Assembly (NCBI GenBank): GCA_003600225.1
Contig: QZFT01000033.1
Location: forward strand, 1-64,000
Reading direction: 5' to 3'
DNA length: 64,000 nucleotides
From: Pseudonocardiaceae bacterium YIM PH 21723
Lineage (GTDB): Bacteria; Actinomycetota; Actinomycetes; Mycobacteriales; Pseudonocardiaceae
Under the pieces are notes generated by a model. The model was not told the DNA's origin. It ran no database searches and worked only from the letters and a program-made list of their open reading frames with translations. Positions 49,061-57,565 of this stretch are shown here, one piece after another (the first letter of the stretch is position 1; the number at the start of each line of letters is the position of its first letter). Both the position numbers and the translations under genes were made by a program.

Positions 49061-50347
49061 GTGGTGGATCTGATAGCGAACATCCCAGTCGGCCTGTCCA
49101 GCGAAGCGGACGAGCAGAAGCGACGTGCGCTTCGGCGGATGAAGCTGGTCGCCACCGGATTCCTTGTGGTGGCCACCCTGCTTTATGCCGGTGGCAGTTG
49201 GTGGATGAGCAGTGGTGCTCCGAGCTGGGTCGGCTATGTCCGGGCGGCCGCGGAGGCCGGCATGGTCGGCGCGCTCGCGGACTGGTTCGCGGTCACCGCG
49301 CTGTTCCGCAGGCCGTTGGGACTGCCGATCCCACACACGGCCATCATTCCCACCCGCAAGGACACGATCGGCGAAAGCCTGGGGGAGTTCGTCGGCGCGA
49401 ACTTCCTCTCCGAAGCGGTCATCCGGCAGAAGCTGCGAAGTACTCAGATCACCAAGTGGTTCGGCACCTGGCTGGCCGACCCGGCCCATGCGCTCCGGCT
49501 CACCGAAGAGCTGGCGACCATGTTGCGGGCGGCCGTCACCGTCCTGCGGGATGAGGACGTCCAGCGAGTACTGGAACAGATCCTCACCAAACAGGTGATG
49601 AAGACCCCCTGGGGTCCACCGCTGGGCAAGCTGCTCACCCAGGTGCTCGCCGATGGATCCCATCGCCGTCTGGTGGATCTGACCTGTGAGAAGGCCTATG
49701 AGTGGATCCGGGACAACTACGAGAGCGTGAGCCGGGTCGTCGAGCAGCGGGCCCCCTCCTGGTCGCCGAAGTTCGTGGACGATCTGGTCGCCGACCGGAT
49801 CTACAACGAGGTCGTGAAGTTCGCCTACGCGGTGAAGTCCGATCCCGACCATCAAATGCGCAAGGCTGTGGACAAGTTCCTCATCGAGTTCGCCGAGGAC
49901 CTGCAGACCGACCCCGACACCATCGCGAAGGCGGAGGCGGCCAAGCAGCAGGTGCTGAACCATCCGGAGATTCAGCACTTCATCGACATGGCCTGGACGA
50001 AGGCGAAGAAACTGCTGCTGGATGCTGCGGATGACCCGTCCAGTGCGCTGCGACAGCGGGTGCAGGAGGGGCTGATGAACATCGGCCAGCGGCTGGTGGC
50101 CGATGAAGCTCTGCGCACCAAGGTGGATGCGTGGATCGAGAACGCGGCCGTCTACGTCGTCGTCAACTACCGGGATCAGATCACCACGCTGATCACGGAC
50201 ACGGTCGCCCGGTGGGATGCGGAGGAGACCTCTCGCAAGATCGAGCTGCAGGTCGGGCGGGACCTTCAGTTCATCCGGATCAACGGAACGGTGGTCGGTG
50301 CGCTGGCCGGCCTGGTCATCTACACGGCTTCCGAGCTGGCGTTCTGA
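49061..50347 (+). CDS. DUF445 membrane-associated protein
   Basis: About 428 residues. N-terminal helix (KLVATGFLVVATLLYAG), then the family hallmark AGMVGALADWFAVTALFRRPLG and IPHTAIIPTRKDTIGESLGEFV, a long helical middle, and a second membrane helix at the C-terminus (IRINGTVVGALAGLVIYTA). The topology is a hairpin with both ends in the membrane. Function of DUF445 (YjiN) proteins is unknown. GTG start with GGGAG about ten bases upstream; convergent with the methyltransferase. Confidence 0.88.
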   Translation: MVDLIANIPVGLSSEADEQKRRALRRMKLVATGFLVVATLLYAGGSWWMSSGAPSWVGYVRAAAEAGMVGALADWFAVTALFRRPLGLPIPHTAIIPTRKDTIGESLGEFVGANFLSEAVIRQKLRSTQITKWFGTWLADPAHALRLTEELATMLRAAVTVLRDEDVQRVLEQILTKQVMKTPWGPPLGKLLTQVLADGSHRRLVDLTCEKAYEWIRDNYESVSRVVEQRAPSWSPKFVDDLVADRIYNEVVKFAYAVKSDPDHQMRKAVDKFLIEFAEDLQTDPDTIAKAEAAKQQVLNHPEIQHFIDMAWTKAKKLLLDAADDPSSALRQRVQEGLMNIGQRLVADEALRTKVDAWIENAAVYVVVNYRDQITTLITDTVARWDAEETSRKIELQVGRDLQFIRINGTVVGALAGLVIYTASELAF

Positions 50348-50355
50348 TCTGCGAG

Positions 50356-51534
50356 CTACTGCTCCCGAATCGGCGGGAACGGCCAGGTGTGTGCTGAGTC
50401 GGGGCTGTCCAACCAGAAGTACTGGGTGTCCTTCCGGACGGTGAGGCCGAATCGGTCTCGGCCGGGCCTGCCCAGTTCATGCCACCTGTCATGAGCCAGT
50501 TCCGCCAGGTTCCAGAGCTGCCGAGGGCCGCCCTGGTCGACCCAGTGGTCCCCGGCCCTCGTGGTGTGTCTGGCCCAGGAGCCGTCCGTGTCGACGAGCC
50601 AGTGCTCGGTCGTTCCGCCGTCCGGGGTGACCGTTACCGCCTGAGCCTCGGGAAGCATCAAACCGGCGAAGAACTCGAAGTCGCTGTACGCGGAGGTCAC
50701 CGCAGTTCCGGTGAGCGTTGTGTGCCGCGTGGTCTTGGGTGTCTGTTCCGCCTCGATCAACAGCTCGCGAAGGGCGGGCGCCCGATGGGCCCGCAAGGGC
50801 ATGAAACGCCCGTCCTCGGCCAGTACCCGGCCCTCGGCGTAGCCGGAACCGACGGTGAGCCGGACGAGGCCTGCGCCGATGGGGCGATGCAGGGTGGTGA
50901 CGATTTGGCCACCCGGAGTCACCTGATCCAGCCAGGAATCAGGGATTCGGCTGACCGCGCAGGTGGCCAGCAAGCGGTCGTACGGGGCGTTGGCCGGATA
51001 GCCCGCCGCTCCGTCCGCAGCGGTGACCGTGGGGTGGAACCCACAGTGGGCCAGGGCGCCATGCGCCTGCTCGACGATGGTCGGATCGATGTCGACGCTG
51101 GTGACCGCAGCCGTGCCGAGGAAGTGGCAGAGCAGACCCGCGTTGTAACCGGTGCCTGCGCCGATCTCCAGCACGCGATGCCCTGGCTCTGCGAGCAGCG
51201 CGTGCAACATGATCGACATGATCGCCGGCATGCTGGAGGAACTGGTGGCCACGCCCGTGCCGAAGCCCAGGGTGCGAGCAGCCGGCCAGCTGTCCGGGTC
51301 GTCGTCGAGTTGGGTCACCAGCACCCGGTCCGAGTAGACCAGCTCCAGCCAGTCCGGGTCGGTGCTGTCCACCGCGCGCCAGTCGGCATCCGTGCCGGGG
51401 ATGAAGAAGCGGGGGAGGAACACATGCCGGGGCACTTCCAGAAAAGCCCGCTTCCACCGATCGTCCGGCAGCAGTCGGCGGACGATCAGGTCGTTGACCA
51501 TGTGCCTGCGCAAAAGCCCGGCCTGATCGGACAT
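50356..51534 (-). CDS. PCMT-like protein methyltransferase
   Basis: About 392 residues. The N-terminal LPDDRWKRAFLEVPRHVFLP and the SAM motif VLEIGAGTGYNAGLL, with VTSVDIDPTIVEQA and TPGGQIVTT, match protein-L-isoaspartate O-methyltransferase relatives. It is longer than repair PCMTs (about 210), with an extra C-terminal about 170-residue domain. Relatives of this size are linked to ATP-grasp peptide (graspetide) clusters in actinobacteria; no precursor or ATP-grasp gene is adjacent here, so it stands alone. ATG 51534 chosen by homology. Confidence 0.83.
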   Translation of the reverse strand: MSDQAGLLRRHMVNDLIVRRLLPDDRWKRAFLEVPRHVFLPRFFIPGTDADWRAVDSTDPDWLELVYSDRVLVTQLDDDPDSWPAARTLGFGTGVATSSSSMPAIMSIMLHALLAEPGHRVLEIGAGTGYNAGLLCHFLGTAAVTSVDIDPTIVEQAHGALAHCGFHPTVTAADGAAGYPANAPYDRLLATCAVSRIPDSWLDQVTPGGQIVTTLHRPIGAGLVRLTVGSGYAEGRVLAEDGRFMPLRAHRAPALRELLIEAEQTPKTTRHTTLTGTAVTSAYSDFEFFAGLMLPEAQAVTVTPDGGTTEHWLVDTDGSWARHTTRAGDHWVDQGGPRQLWNLAELAHDRWHELGRPGRDRFGLTVRKDTQYFWLDSPDSAHTWPFPPIREQ

Positions 51535-51678
51535 CTCCTCAGGGTAGGCGCCCGCGCAGGTTCGCCGCAGCAAACCCGATGCTCACCCGGGCGATCCTGG
51601 CGCACCGGCGAGGGGTGAGGAGCACCTAGTCCGGTAGAAATCCCGGGGCGATGGTCCAAACAGCTGACATCGCTGTGG

Positions 51679-51723
51679 CTGCAAGCACACGTGCTTGCAG
51701 TTGCTAGCAGTGATTCATAGGGT
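51679..51723 (+). promoter_or_regulatory. Promoter and palindromic operator of the XRE-hbhA operon
   Basis: CTGCAAGCAC (51679-51688) and GTGCTTGCAG (51691-51700) are a perfect 10-bp palindrome with a 2-bp centre. Its right end forms the -35 TTGCAG (51695-51700), 17 bp before TAGGGT (51718-51723). A bound repressor would block the -35; the XRE protein encoded 26 bp further on is the obvious candidate. Confidence 0.6.
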
Positions 51724-51748
51724 GGGAATCACTCCCAGGAGGTGCCCG

Positions 51749-52192
51749 ATGGCCGAAGGTGGCAAGACCGTCAAGCAGACGGTCGTTGACCTGGGTGGGG
51801 ATATCGGCGAGTACATCCGCAGTCAGCGGAGCACTGCCCAGATCTCGCTGCGTCAGCTGGCCAAGCTAGCCGGTGTGTCGAATCCCTACCTGAGCCAGAT
51901 CGAGCGCGGCCTGCGCAAGCCGAGTGCGGAGATTCTGCAGCAGATCGCCAAGGGGCTGCGGATCTCGGCCGAGGCGCTGTACGTGCAGGCCGGAATCCTC
52001 CAGGAGCGGGTCGGCGGTGCCGTCGCCGACGCCATTTTGGCCGACCCCAGCATCACCGAGCGGCAGAAGCAGGTGCTGCTCGACGTGTACGAGTCATTCA
52101 GGCGGGAAAACGACGCTAACCCGGTTGCCGGATCAGGCGAGCCCGCCACCGCGCCCCCGCATAGGAGTGATCCACATGACCGCCAAGCTTGA
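51749..52192 (+). CDS. XRE-family regulator (Rv0474-like) upstream of hbhA
   Basis: About 147 residues. The HTH is at about 25-80: ISLRQLAKLAGVSNPYLSQI, ERGLRKPSAEILQQIAKGL. This protein and its place directly before hbhA match mycobacterial Rv0474. ATG 51749 follows AGGAGG at 7 bases. Its 3' end overlaps hbhA by 17 bp. It probably regulates its own operon through the palindrome at 51679. Confidence 0.9.
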   Translation: MAEGGKTVKQTVVDLGGDIGEYIRSQRSTAQISLRQLAKLAGVSNPYLSQIERGLRKPSAEILQQIAKGLRISAEALYVQAGILQERVGGAVADAILADPSITERQKQVLLDVYESFRRENDANPVAGSGEPATAPPHRSDPHDRQA

Positions 52193-52820
52193 TGTCAAGA
52201 AGGTCGCCGACCAGGCCCGCACCCCGTTCCTCGCCGCCCTCGGTGCCGGCGACCTGGCCGCCAAGGTGCTGGCCGACCAGGTGAACAAGGCCCGCGACGT
52301 GGTGACCAAGCGCGCCGAGTCCGCTAAGAACCAGGTGACCGACCTCCCCGGCGACGTGCAGCAGCTGCGCGGCAAGCTGGACCCGGCCGAGCTGAAGAAG
52401 GTCGTCGACCAGTACACCAAGGCTGCCGGCGCCCTGTACACCTACCTGGCCGAGCACGGCGAGCAGACGCTGGAGAAGCTTCGCACCTCGCCGCAGGTCA
52501 GCAAGGTCGTGACCCAGGTCGAGCAGGGTGTCGAGGTCGCGCAGGAGAAGGTCGAAGAGGTTCGCGGCCTGGCCGACGACGTGCTGGGCAAGGTCACCCG
52601 GCGCACCAAGTCGACCGCTGACACCGCCGCCGCCAAGGTGACCGAGGCCGCCACCGACGCCGCCGCGAAGGTCAGCAGCGTCGCCGACACCACCGCCGAC
52701 GCCGCCAAGGAGGCGACCGACGAGGCCGCGACCAAGGCGACCAAGGCCGCGACCACGGTGAAGAAGACGGCTGCCAAGGCGACGACCACCACCCGCCGCA
52801 AGCCGACCACCTCTGCCTGA
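52176..52820 (+). CDS. hbhA: Heparin-binding haemagglutinin homologue
   Basis: About 214 residues. An N-terminal short hydrophobic part is followed by long coiled-coil heptads (VVDQYTKAAGALYTYLAEHG, VTQVEQGVEVAQEKVEEVR) and a C-terminal Lys/Ala/Thr-rich tail (about 130-214) with repeated KAAT/KKTAAKA units. In mycobacteria HbhA binds heparan sulfate by the Lys-rich tail and is also linked to lipid inclusions. This tail carries many Thr and Glu/Asp, less basic than in pathogens, so host adhesion should not be assumed. ATG 52176 follows AGGAG at 8 bases. Confidence 0.88.
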   Translation: MTAKLDVKKVADQARTPFLAALGAGDLAAKVLADQVNKARDVVTKRAESAKNQVTDLPGDVQQLRGKLDPAELKKVVDQYTKAAGALYTYLAEHGEQTLEKLRTSPQVSKVVTQVEQGVEVAQEKVEEVRGLADDVLGKVTRRTKSTADTAAAKVTEAATDAAAKVSSVADTTADAAKEATDEAATKATKAATTVKKTAAKATTTTRRKPTTSA

Positions 52821-52916
52821 TCTCCCTTCCGAGGAGCCTCCTGCACCTTCCGGTGCGTGGAGGCTCCTCGGCTGCGTTGGATGCGGTTCTTCTGCTCGAC
52901 GACGTAGGGTGGACGC

Positions 52917-53207
52917 GTGCGCTTGGACATTGTGATTCTGAACGTCATTCACTGGGCGGCGATCCCGGTGGGCCTCTTCGCGCTGGTGCACGCCTTGCTG
53001 CAGCGAGCGGACGCGTTCCCCGCCGTGGACAAGATGACCAAGGTCGCCTGGCTGGGCATCACCGCCGCAGGCACCGCCGCGCTCGCGCTGTTCAACCCCA
53101 ACGGCGGCGGCATGATGTTCTGGATCGCGGGCCTGGTCGCCGTTCTGGTGTACATCGTGGACGTGAAGCCGCGGGTGACCGACGTGCAACGCGGCCAGCG
53201 TTGGTGA
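52917..53207 (+). CDS. DUF2516 membrane protein (Rv0476-like)
   Basis: About 96 residues with three hydrophobic segments (IVILNVIHWAAIPVGLFALV, VAWLGITAAGTAALALF, MMFWIAGLVAVLVYIVDV). The order HbhA then DUF2516 is as in mycobacteria (Rv0475-Rv0476). GTG start. Its stop overlaps the hydrolase GTG by 4 bp. Function unknown. Confidence 0.88.
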   Translation: MRLDIVILNVIHWAAIPVGLFALVHALLQRADAFPAVDKMTKVAWLGITAAGTAALALFNPNGGGMMFWIAGLVAVLVYIVDVKPRVTDVQRGQRW

Positions 53208-53926
53208 TCACTGCTCATGGATCTGGTTCACCCGTCACGCTGATCGTCCCCGGCCTCGCGGCCACCACGGGGGAAGCTCGTCTTCCGGCCTCCGGATTGC
53301 CCGGCACCCGAGTGGTGCTGACGTTGCCCTCGCACGGTGCGGCCCCGGACGCAGAACCTGGGTACTGGACCTACGCCCGCGTCGCGAACGATGTGCTGGC
53401 CGCTGCCGCCGAAGTGAACGCCACCCGGGCGATCGGAGTATCGCTGGGGGCCGGGGCGCTCGCCGCAGTGCTTACCACCCGACCCGGGCGGTTCGAGCGA
53501 CTGGCGTTGCTGCTGCCCGCCGCCTTCGCCCGGCCTCGACAGACTGCTGCGGTCCGGAACCTGCTCGAGCTCGCCGAGGCGCTCGACGATCCTGATCGGC
53601 TGCGGACGCTCGTCACCGCGTCCCTGCCCGATTCGGCCGGCGTGGGCACATACGCCGACGACCGGATCGCCGCGTTGCGCAGGCTGGGGCCGGCCCTACG
53701 TTCGCTCTCGACGGCGGTGCCGGTGCCCGACGTGTCCAGGATGGCCGACGTAACGGCGAAGGTGCTGGTCATCGGTTCCACCGGTGACCCCGCACATCCG
53801 GCGGAGGTCGCCGAGGAGACCGCGGCCGGCATCCCCGGCGCCGAGCTGGTGGTGTTGCCCAGCCGGGCTCCGTTGATCACCCATCGCGCGGAGATCCGGG
53901 GCCTGCTGCGCTCCTGGCTCAGCTAG
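53204..53926 (+). CDS. Alpha/beta hydrolase
   Basis: About 240 residues. VTLIVPGLAATTGEAR, the nucleophile elbow GVSLGAGA (GxSxG), IGSTGDPAHP as the Asp strand and a late THRAE with His. No signal peptide; cytoplasmic esterase or peptidase of unknown substrate. GTG 53204 overlaps the DUF2516 stop (GTGA), so coupled. Convergent with the LOG gene 12 bp away. Confidence 0.83.
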   Translation: MITAHGSGSPVTLIVPGLAATTGEARLPASGLPGTRVVLTLPSHGAAPDAEPGYWTYARVANDVLAAAAEVNATRAIGVSLGAGALAAVLTTRPGRFERLALLLPAAFARPRQTAAVRNLLELAEALDDPDRLRTLVTASLPDSAGVGTYADDRIAALRRLGPALRSLSTAVPVPDVSRMADVTAKVLVIGSTGDPAHPAEVAEETAAGIPGAELVVLPSRAPLITHRAEIRGLLRSWLS

Positions 53927-53938
53927 CCGAAGCTCTGG

Positions 53939-54499
53939 TCAGCTCCACTTGGGCTGCGGCGGTACGTAATCGCGGAAACGCTGCACAAGCCGGTCGATGT
54001 CGGTGTCCAGCAGCAGCATTTCCCGACGGCCGGGGCGGAGGAACTCCTCGTCGACCATGCGGTCCACGAAAGCCATCAGCGGGTCGTAGAAGCCGTCCAC
54101 GTTCAGCAGGCCGATCGGCTTGTCATGCATGCCGAGCTGGGCCCACGTCCAGATCTCGGCGAGCTCGTCCAGCGTGCCGGCACCGCCGGGGAGCGCGATG
54201 AAACCATCGGACAGCTCCGCCATCAGGGCTTTGCGCTCGTGCATCGTCCCGACCAGCCGCAGGTCTGTCAGCCCACGGTGCGGAAGCTCGCCGTGCGTCA
54301 GGTTCTCCGGCAGGACTCCGATGACCTCGCCACCCATCGACAGCGCTCCGTCGGCGACGATGCCCATCGTTCCCACGGTCGCTCCGCCGTAGACGAGGCC
54401 GATGCCGTTCTTGGCCAGGTACTCGCCGACCTCGCGCGCCACCCGGGCGAACCGCTCACCCCGGCCGGTCGCGGAGCCGCAGTAGACGCAGATCCGCAT
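53939..54499 (-). CDS. LOG-family protein (TIGR00730, cytokinin riboside 5'-monophosphate phosphoribohydrolase-like)
   Basis: About 186 residues. The N-terminus RICVYCGSATGR, GLVYGGATVGTMG and the catalytic PGGAGTLDELAEIWTW (PGGxGTxxE with Glu) are diagnostic. It hydrolyses nucleoside 5'-monophosphates to base plus ribose-5-phosphate; in mycobacteria the homologue (Rv1205) makes cytokinins. ATG shares one base with the purU stop, so it is co-translated with PurU. Confidence 0.92.
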   Translation of the reverse strand: MRICVYCGSATGRGERFARVAREVGEYLAKNGIGLVYGGATVGTMGIVADGALSMGGEVIGVLPENLTHGELPHRGLTDLRLVGTMHERKALMAELSDGFIALPGGAGTLDELAEIWTWAQLGMHDKPIGLLNVDGFYDPLMAFVDRMVDEEFLRPGRREMLLLDTDIDRLVQRFRDYVPPQPKWS

Positions 54500-55395
54500 C
54501 AGAACACCACGGTCCGGTTGCCGTGCACCAGCACTCGATCCTCCAGATGCCAGCGCAGTCCCCTGGCCAGTACGACCTTCTCGATATCGCGCCCCTTGCG
54601 GACCATGTCGGACACGCTATCGGTGTGGCTGACCCTGATCACGTCCTGCTCGACGATCGGCCCGGCATCCAGTTCGGCGGTGACGTAGTGGCAGGTCGCC
54701 CCGATGAGCTTCACCCCGCGGGTGTGGGCCTGGTGGTACGGCCGCGCACCGACGAAGGACGGCAGGAAGCTGTGGTGGATGTTCAGCGCCCTGCCTGCCC
54801 AGGCGGCACACAGTTCGTGCGGTAGCACCTGCATGAACCTGGCCAGCACGATCGCATCCGGCTCATGCACGTCGACGATCTGCCGGATCTGGGCGAAGGC
54901 CGCCTGCTTGCCCTCCGGGTCGATGCCTTTAGGAAACTCGATGTGGTGGAACGGGATCCCGTGGGCCCGGGTCACCGTCGCCAGCTCGGCATGGTTACCG
55001 ATCACCGCGCGGACATCCACGTCCAGCTCCCCGGACGTGACCCGGCCCAGCAGGTCGTACAGGCAGTGGGCCTCCCGGGACACCAGGATGACCACCTTGC
55101 GCCGCTCGGCGGTCGAGTGCACGCGCCACTCCGCCTGTGCGCCGAACTCGTGGGCGATGGCGCCGAACTGGGTCCGCAACTCGTCGATGCCGAACGGCAG
55201 GGTCGACGCGCAGACCTCCTGGCGGGTGAAGAACCAGCCGGTCTCAGGATCGGAGTGATAGCTGGCCTCGGTGATCCAGCCGCCGGCATCGGCGACGAAG
55301 CCGGCGATCCGGGCGACGATGCCCCTTCGGTCGGGGCAACCGAGCGTCAGGATGAAGCGCGGCGAGGCGGAGGCGTTGGCTGCTGCGACGGACAT
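54499..55395 (-). CDS. purU: Formyltetrahydrofolate deformylase
   Basis: About 298 residues. An N-terminal ACT domain (FILTLGCPDRRGIVARIAGF) is followed by a formyltransferase-like domain with FHHIEFPKG, ALNIHHSFLPSFVGARPYHQ, HYVTAELDAGPI and a closing R-G-R region. It releases formate from 10-formyl-THF, balancing one-carbon pools and feeding PurT. ATG 55395. Second gene of a minus-strand run (MDMPI-like, PurU, LOG). Confidence 0.95.
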   Translation of the reverse strand: MSVAAANASASPRFILTLGCPDRRGIVARIAGFVADAGGWITEASYHSDPETGWFFTRQEVCASTLPFGIDELRTQFGAIAHEFGAQAEWRVHSTAERRKVVILVSREAHCLYDLLGRVTSGELDVDVRAVIGNHAELATVTRAHGIPFHHIEFPKGIDPEGKQAAFAQIRQIVDVHEPDAIVLARFMQVLPHELCAAWAGRALNIHHSFLPSFVGARPYHQAHTRGVKLIGATCHYVTAELDAGPIVEQDVIRVSHTDSVSDMVRKGRDIEKVVLARGLRWHLEDRVLVHGNRTVVF

Positions 55396-55434
55396 GGTGT
55401 GTGAGTGTGGCAGTCCACTGTGGCGAGAAGTTGA

Positions 55435-56193
55435 TCAGGGCATGCGCAGTCCGGCGACCAACCCCAGGTCACCGGAGGTGATGGCCGCGTTCGGCCGACG
55501 CCAGATGGCGCGGTAGACATCGGCTGCCGAGCCCGCGATGAACGCCTCGAAGCCCTCTTCTGGAACCTCGGACACCGCCCAGGCTTCAGCCGGACCGCCC
55601 GGTGTCAGTTCGACCAGCCAGGCCTCGTCCACATCGACGGCGTGCACCAGCACGGTGCCGGCCAGCGTGGAGTCCGACCAGTTGCTCCTGGGCATAAGAA
55701 CACTCAGCGCCTCGTCCACGCCGTCAGCGGCGAACTCAGCGTCGAATTCGACGGTTTCCGTTCCCGACGCGGCGTGCTCGGCGTCGAGCCGGTGGATGCT
55801 GGTCTCGTGTGCCTGCCTGCGCGACCAGAAACCGACGGTCTGGTTGCCGTTCGGGTCGAAGGACCACGCGGGCTTGTCCGGATCGGTGTCCAGCGCCGCG
55901 AGAAGCGCGTCGAGCTTCTCGTCCCACCAGGGGAAGAGCAGGTCCCAGTCCTCCGGCGGCTGCGGTGCCCTCAACCGGGTGGCCGGGTCGCCGGTGGTGG
56001 CGTTCAGCGCAGACCAGGCATGCACCTTCGCCATGTGCCGGACCAGGTCCAGCGTCGTCCACTCCGGGCACGTGGGCACCGGTGCGGACGGGCCCGCGGC
56101 GAGGGCGGCGGCCCGTAGCCCGGCCGCCTGCTCACGAATCACCTGATGGAACTCGGCGTAGTCGTCCGGGCTTCCGAACTCGTTGTCCTCCAC
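55435..56193 (-). CDS. Maleylpyruvate-isomerase/DinB-like family protein
   Basis: About 252 residues. VPTCPEWTTLDLVRHMAKVH (family PGWTVRDLLAHL-type), QAHETSIHRLDAE with metal-binding His, and a C-terminal SCP2-like half with AAITSGDLGLVAGLR. TIGR03083/MDMPI proteins are metal enzymes using mycothiol; an mshA gene lies about 4.5 kb away. GTG 56193; SD weak, start set by homology. Same strand as purU, 39 bp upstream of it. Confidence 0.82.
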   Translation of the reverse strand: MEDNEFGSPDDYAEFHQVIREQAAGLRAAALAAGPSAPVPTCPEWTTLDLVRHMAKVHAWSALNATTGDPATRLRAPQPPEDWDLLFPWWDEKLDALLAALDTDPDKPAWSFDPNGNQTVGFWSRRQAHETSIHRLDAEHAASGTETVEFDAEFAADGVDEALSVLMPRSNWSDSTLAGTVLVHAVDVDEAWLVELTPGGPAEAWAVSEVPEEGFEAFIAGSAADVYRAIWRRPNAAITSGDLGLVAGLRMP

Positions 56194-56249
56194 GACGTGC
56201 AGCCTAGTGCGGGACACCCGGGACGCCGTGTGGGCTTCACCGTGTGCGT

Positions 56250-57050
56250 TCACAGCGGCGCGACGGCCGCGTAGTCCAGCGTCACCTCGCCGAGCCTCCA
56301 GCGCCGCGCGGTGTCCAGCACGGGCCACCCTCGACCGGCCAGCGCGGTGATCGTCTCGACCCACCTGGCGCGGGGGCCGTATGGCGAGAACGGGGCCGCT
56401 GAGGCCCAGCATGCGTCCAGGGTCGCGAGCAGCTCGTGTACCCGTTCACCGGCCACGTTCCGGTGGATCAGCGACTTCGGGAGCCGCTCCGCCACGTCCG
56501 ATGGCGTCTCGATGCCGGCGGGCAGGCACGCGATGGTGAAGCTCTGCGGGCCGTCGACGGTGAGCGTCGTCCAGCAGCAGCGCCTGCCGATCTCGTCACA
56601 GGTGCCCTCCACCAGCAACCCGCCGGGAGCTACGCGAGACAGCATCGTCTGCCACGCCTGGACCGCGTCCTGCTCGGTGTACTGACGCAACACGTTGAAC
56701 GCCCGGATCACCGCGGGGCGGGCACCCGCCAGCTCGAATCCACCCCGACGGAAGTCCAGGTCCGGTGGGGCGGCGGCCTCCTTGCCGGCCGCCACCCGAT
56801 CCGGATCCAACTCGAGCCCGAGCACCCTGACCTCGGGGAACTGGGTCCGGAGGCGGGTGAACATCTCCACCGTGGTGATGGGGGTCGCGCCGTAACCGAG
56901 GTCGACCACCAGCGCCTGCGGCGCCTGAAGCGCCTGACGCGTCAGCGGGTTGCCCAGCATCCAGCGGTCCACCCGGCGGAGCCGGTTCGGATTGGTGGTT
57001 CCCCTGGTCGGCAGACCGAGTGCGCGCGCCCTACCTGCCGCCAGCCGCAT
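56250..57050 (-). CDS. SAM-dependent methyltransferase
   Basis: About 266 residues. The motif VVDLGYGATPITTVEMF is motif I with an unusual Tyr; VLGLELDPDRVA is motif II; LVEGTCDEIGRRCCWTTL and PKSLIHRNVAGE lie in the C-terminal part. Substrate unknown. Start overlaps the DUF2505 stop by 20 bp, so the two are coupled. Upstream of the MDMPI-like gene on the same strand. Confidence 0.83.
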   Translation of the reverse strand: MRLAAGRARALGLPTRGTTNPNRLRRVDRWMLGNPLTRQALQAPQALVVDLGYGATPITTVEMFTRLRTQFPEVRVLGLELDPDRVAAGKEAAAPPDLDFRRGGFELAGARPAVIRAFNVLRQYTEQDAVQAWQTMLSRVAPGGLLVEGTCDEIGRRCCWTTLTVDGPQSFTIACLPAGIETPSDVAERLPKSLIHRNVAGERVHELLATLDACWASAAPFSPYGPRARWVETITALAGRGWPVLDTARRWRLGEVTLDYAAVAPL

Positions 57051-57546
57051 CGGACTCCAGCCACTCCAGGTCGAACCGGTGCTCCTTTTCCAGGACCTCG
57101 GTCAACTGCTTGATCAGAGCCTTCTCGATTTTGCCGCCGACCAGCGGCACCGAGATGGACACGGTCAGGTCGGTGACGATGACCGAGCCGGCACCCTCGG
57201 CTTCGAGCCGTGCGGTGGCCTCGATCCGGGCTGGCGCGTTCGGCACCACGACGCTCGATGTCATCGTGGGGGCGTCCTGGGACGAAGACCACACTTCGGT
57301 GCGTCGCAGCCGCTCACCGGCCGGAACGAGCGTTTTAGCGATGGAAGGCAATTTGTCCAGCGGGATCGGCAACGCCAAGGTGTACTGCACGCCGCCATCC
57401 GGTGCCACGGAATGCTCTGTGACTTCTGAGTTATCGCCGTGCACCGAGGCCAGTTTGGCTCGTAGATAGTTCGGGTCCACCAGTGCTGATCTGACCCGAG
57501 TCGCCGGGAACGGGTAGCTGAGTCTGGTCTCCATGCGGCTCGCCAT
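57031..57546 (-). CDS. DUF2505 protein (Rv0481c-like)
   Basis: About 171 residues, START/SRPBCC-like. METRLSYPFPATRVRSALVD and the later VIVTDLTVSISVPLVGGKIE with a C-terminal helix fit DUF2505. The gene is divergent to murB as in mycobacteria (Rv0481c-Rv0482), their starts only 16 bp apart if ATG 57546 is used; ATG 57534 is an alternative. No SD for either, suggesting a leaderless transcript. Confidence 0.85.
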   Translation of the reverse strand: MASRMETRLSYPFPATRVRSALVDPNYLRAKLASVHGDNSEVTEHSVAPDGGVQYTLALPIPLDKLPSIAKTLVPAGERLRRTEVWSSSQDAPTMTSSVVVPNAPARIEATARLEAEGAGSVIVTDLTVSISVPLVGGKIEKALIKQLTEVLEKEHRFDLEWLESDAAGGR

Positions 57547-57549
57547 GAT

Positions 57550-57565
57550 GGGGAGGCTACCTTTG
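57550..57565 (+). promoter_or_regulatory. SD and TTG start of murB
   Basis: GGGGAGG (57550-57556), six-base spacer, then TTG (57563-57565). This fixes the murB start at a rare TTG codon, against an in-frame GTG-type start 30 bp upstream that lacks an SD. Confidence 0.7.

Noticed and set aside
52176-52820. Claim that the HbhA homologue is a virulence adhesin
   Set aside because: The tail is Thr-rich and less basic than in pathogenic mycobacteria, and nothing else here suggests a pathogen.
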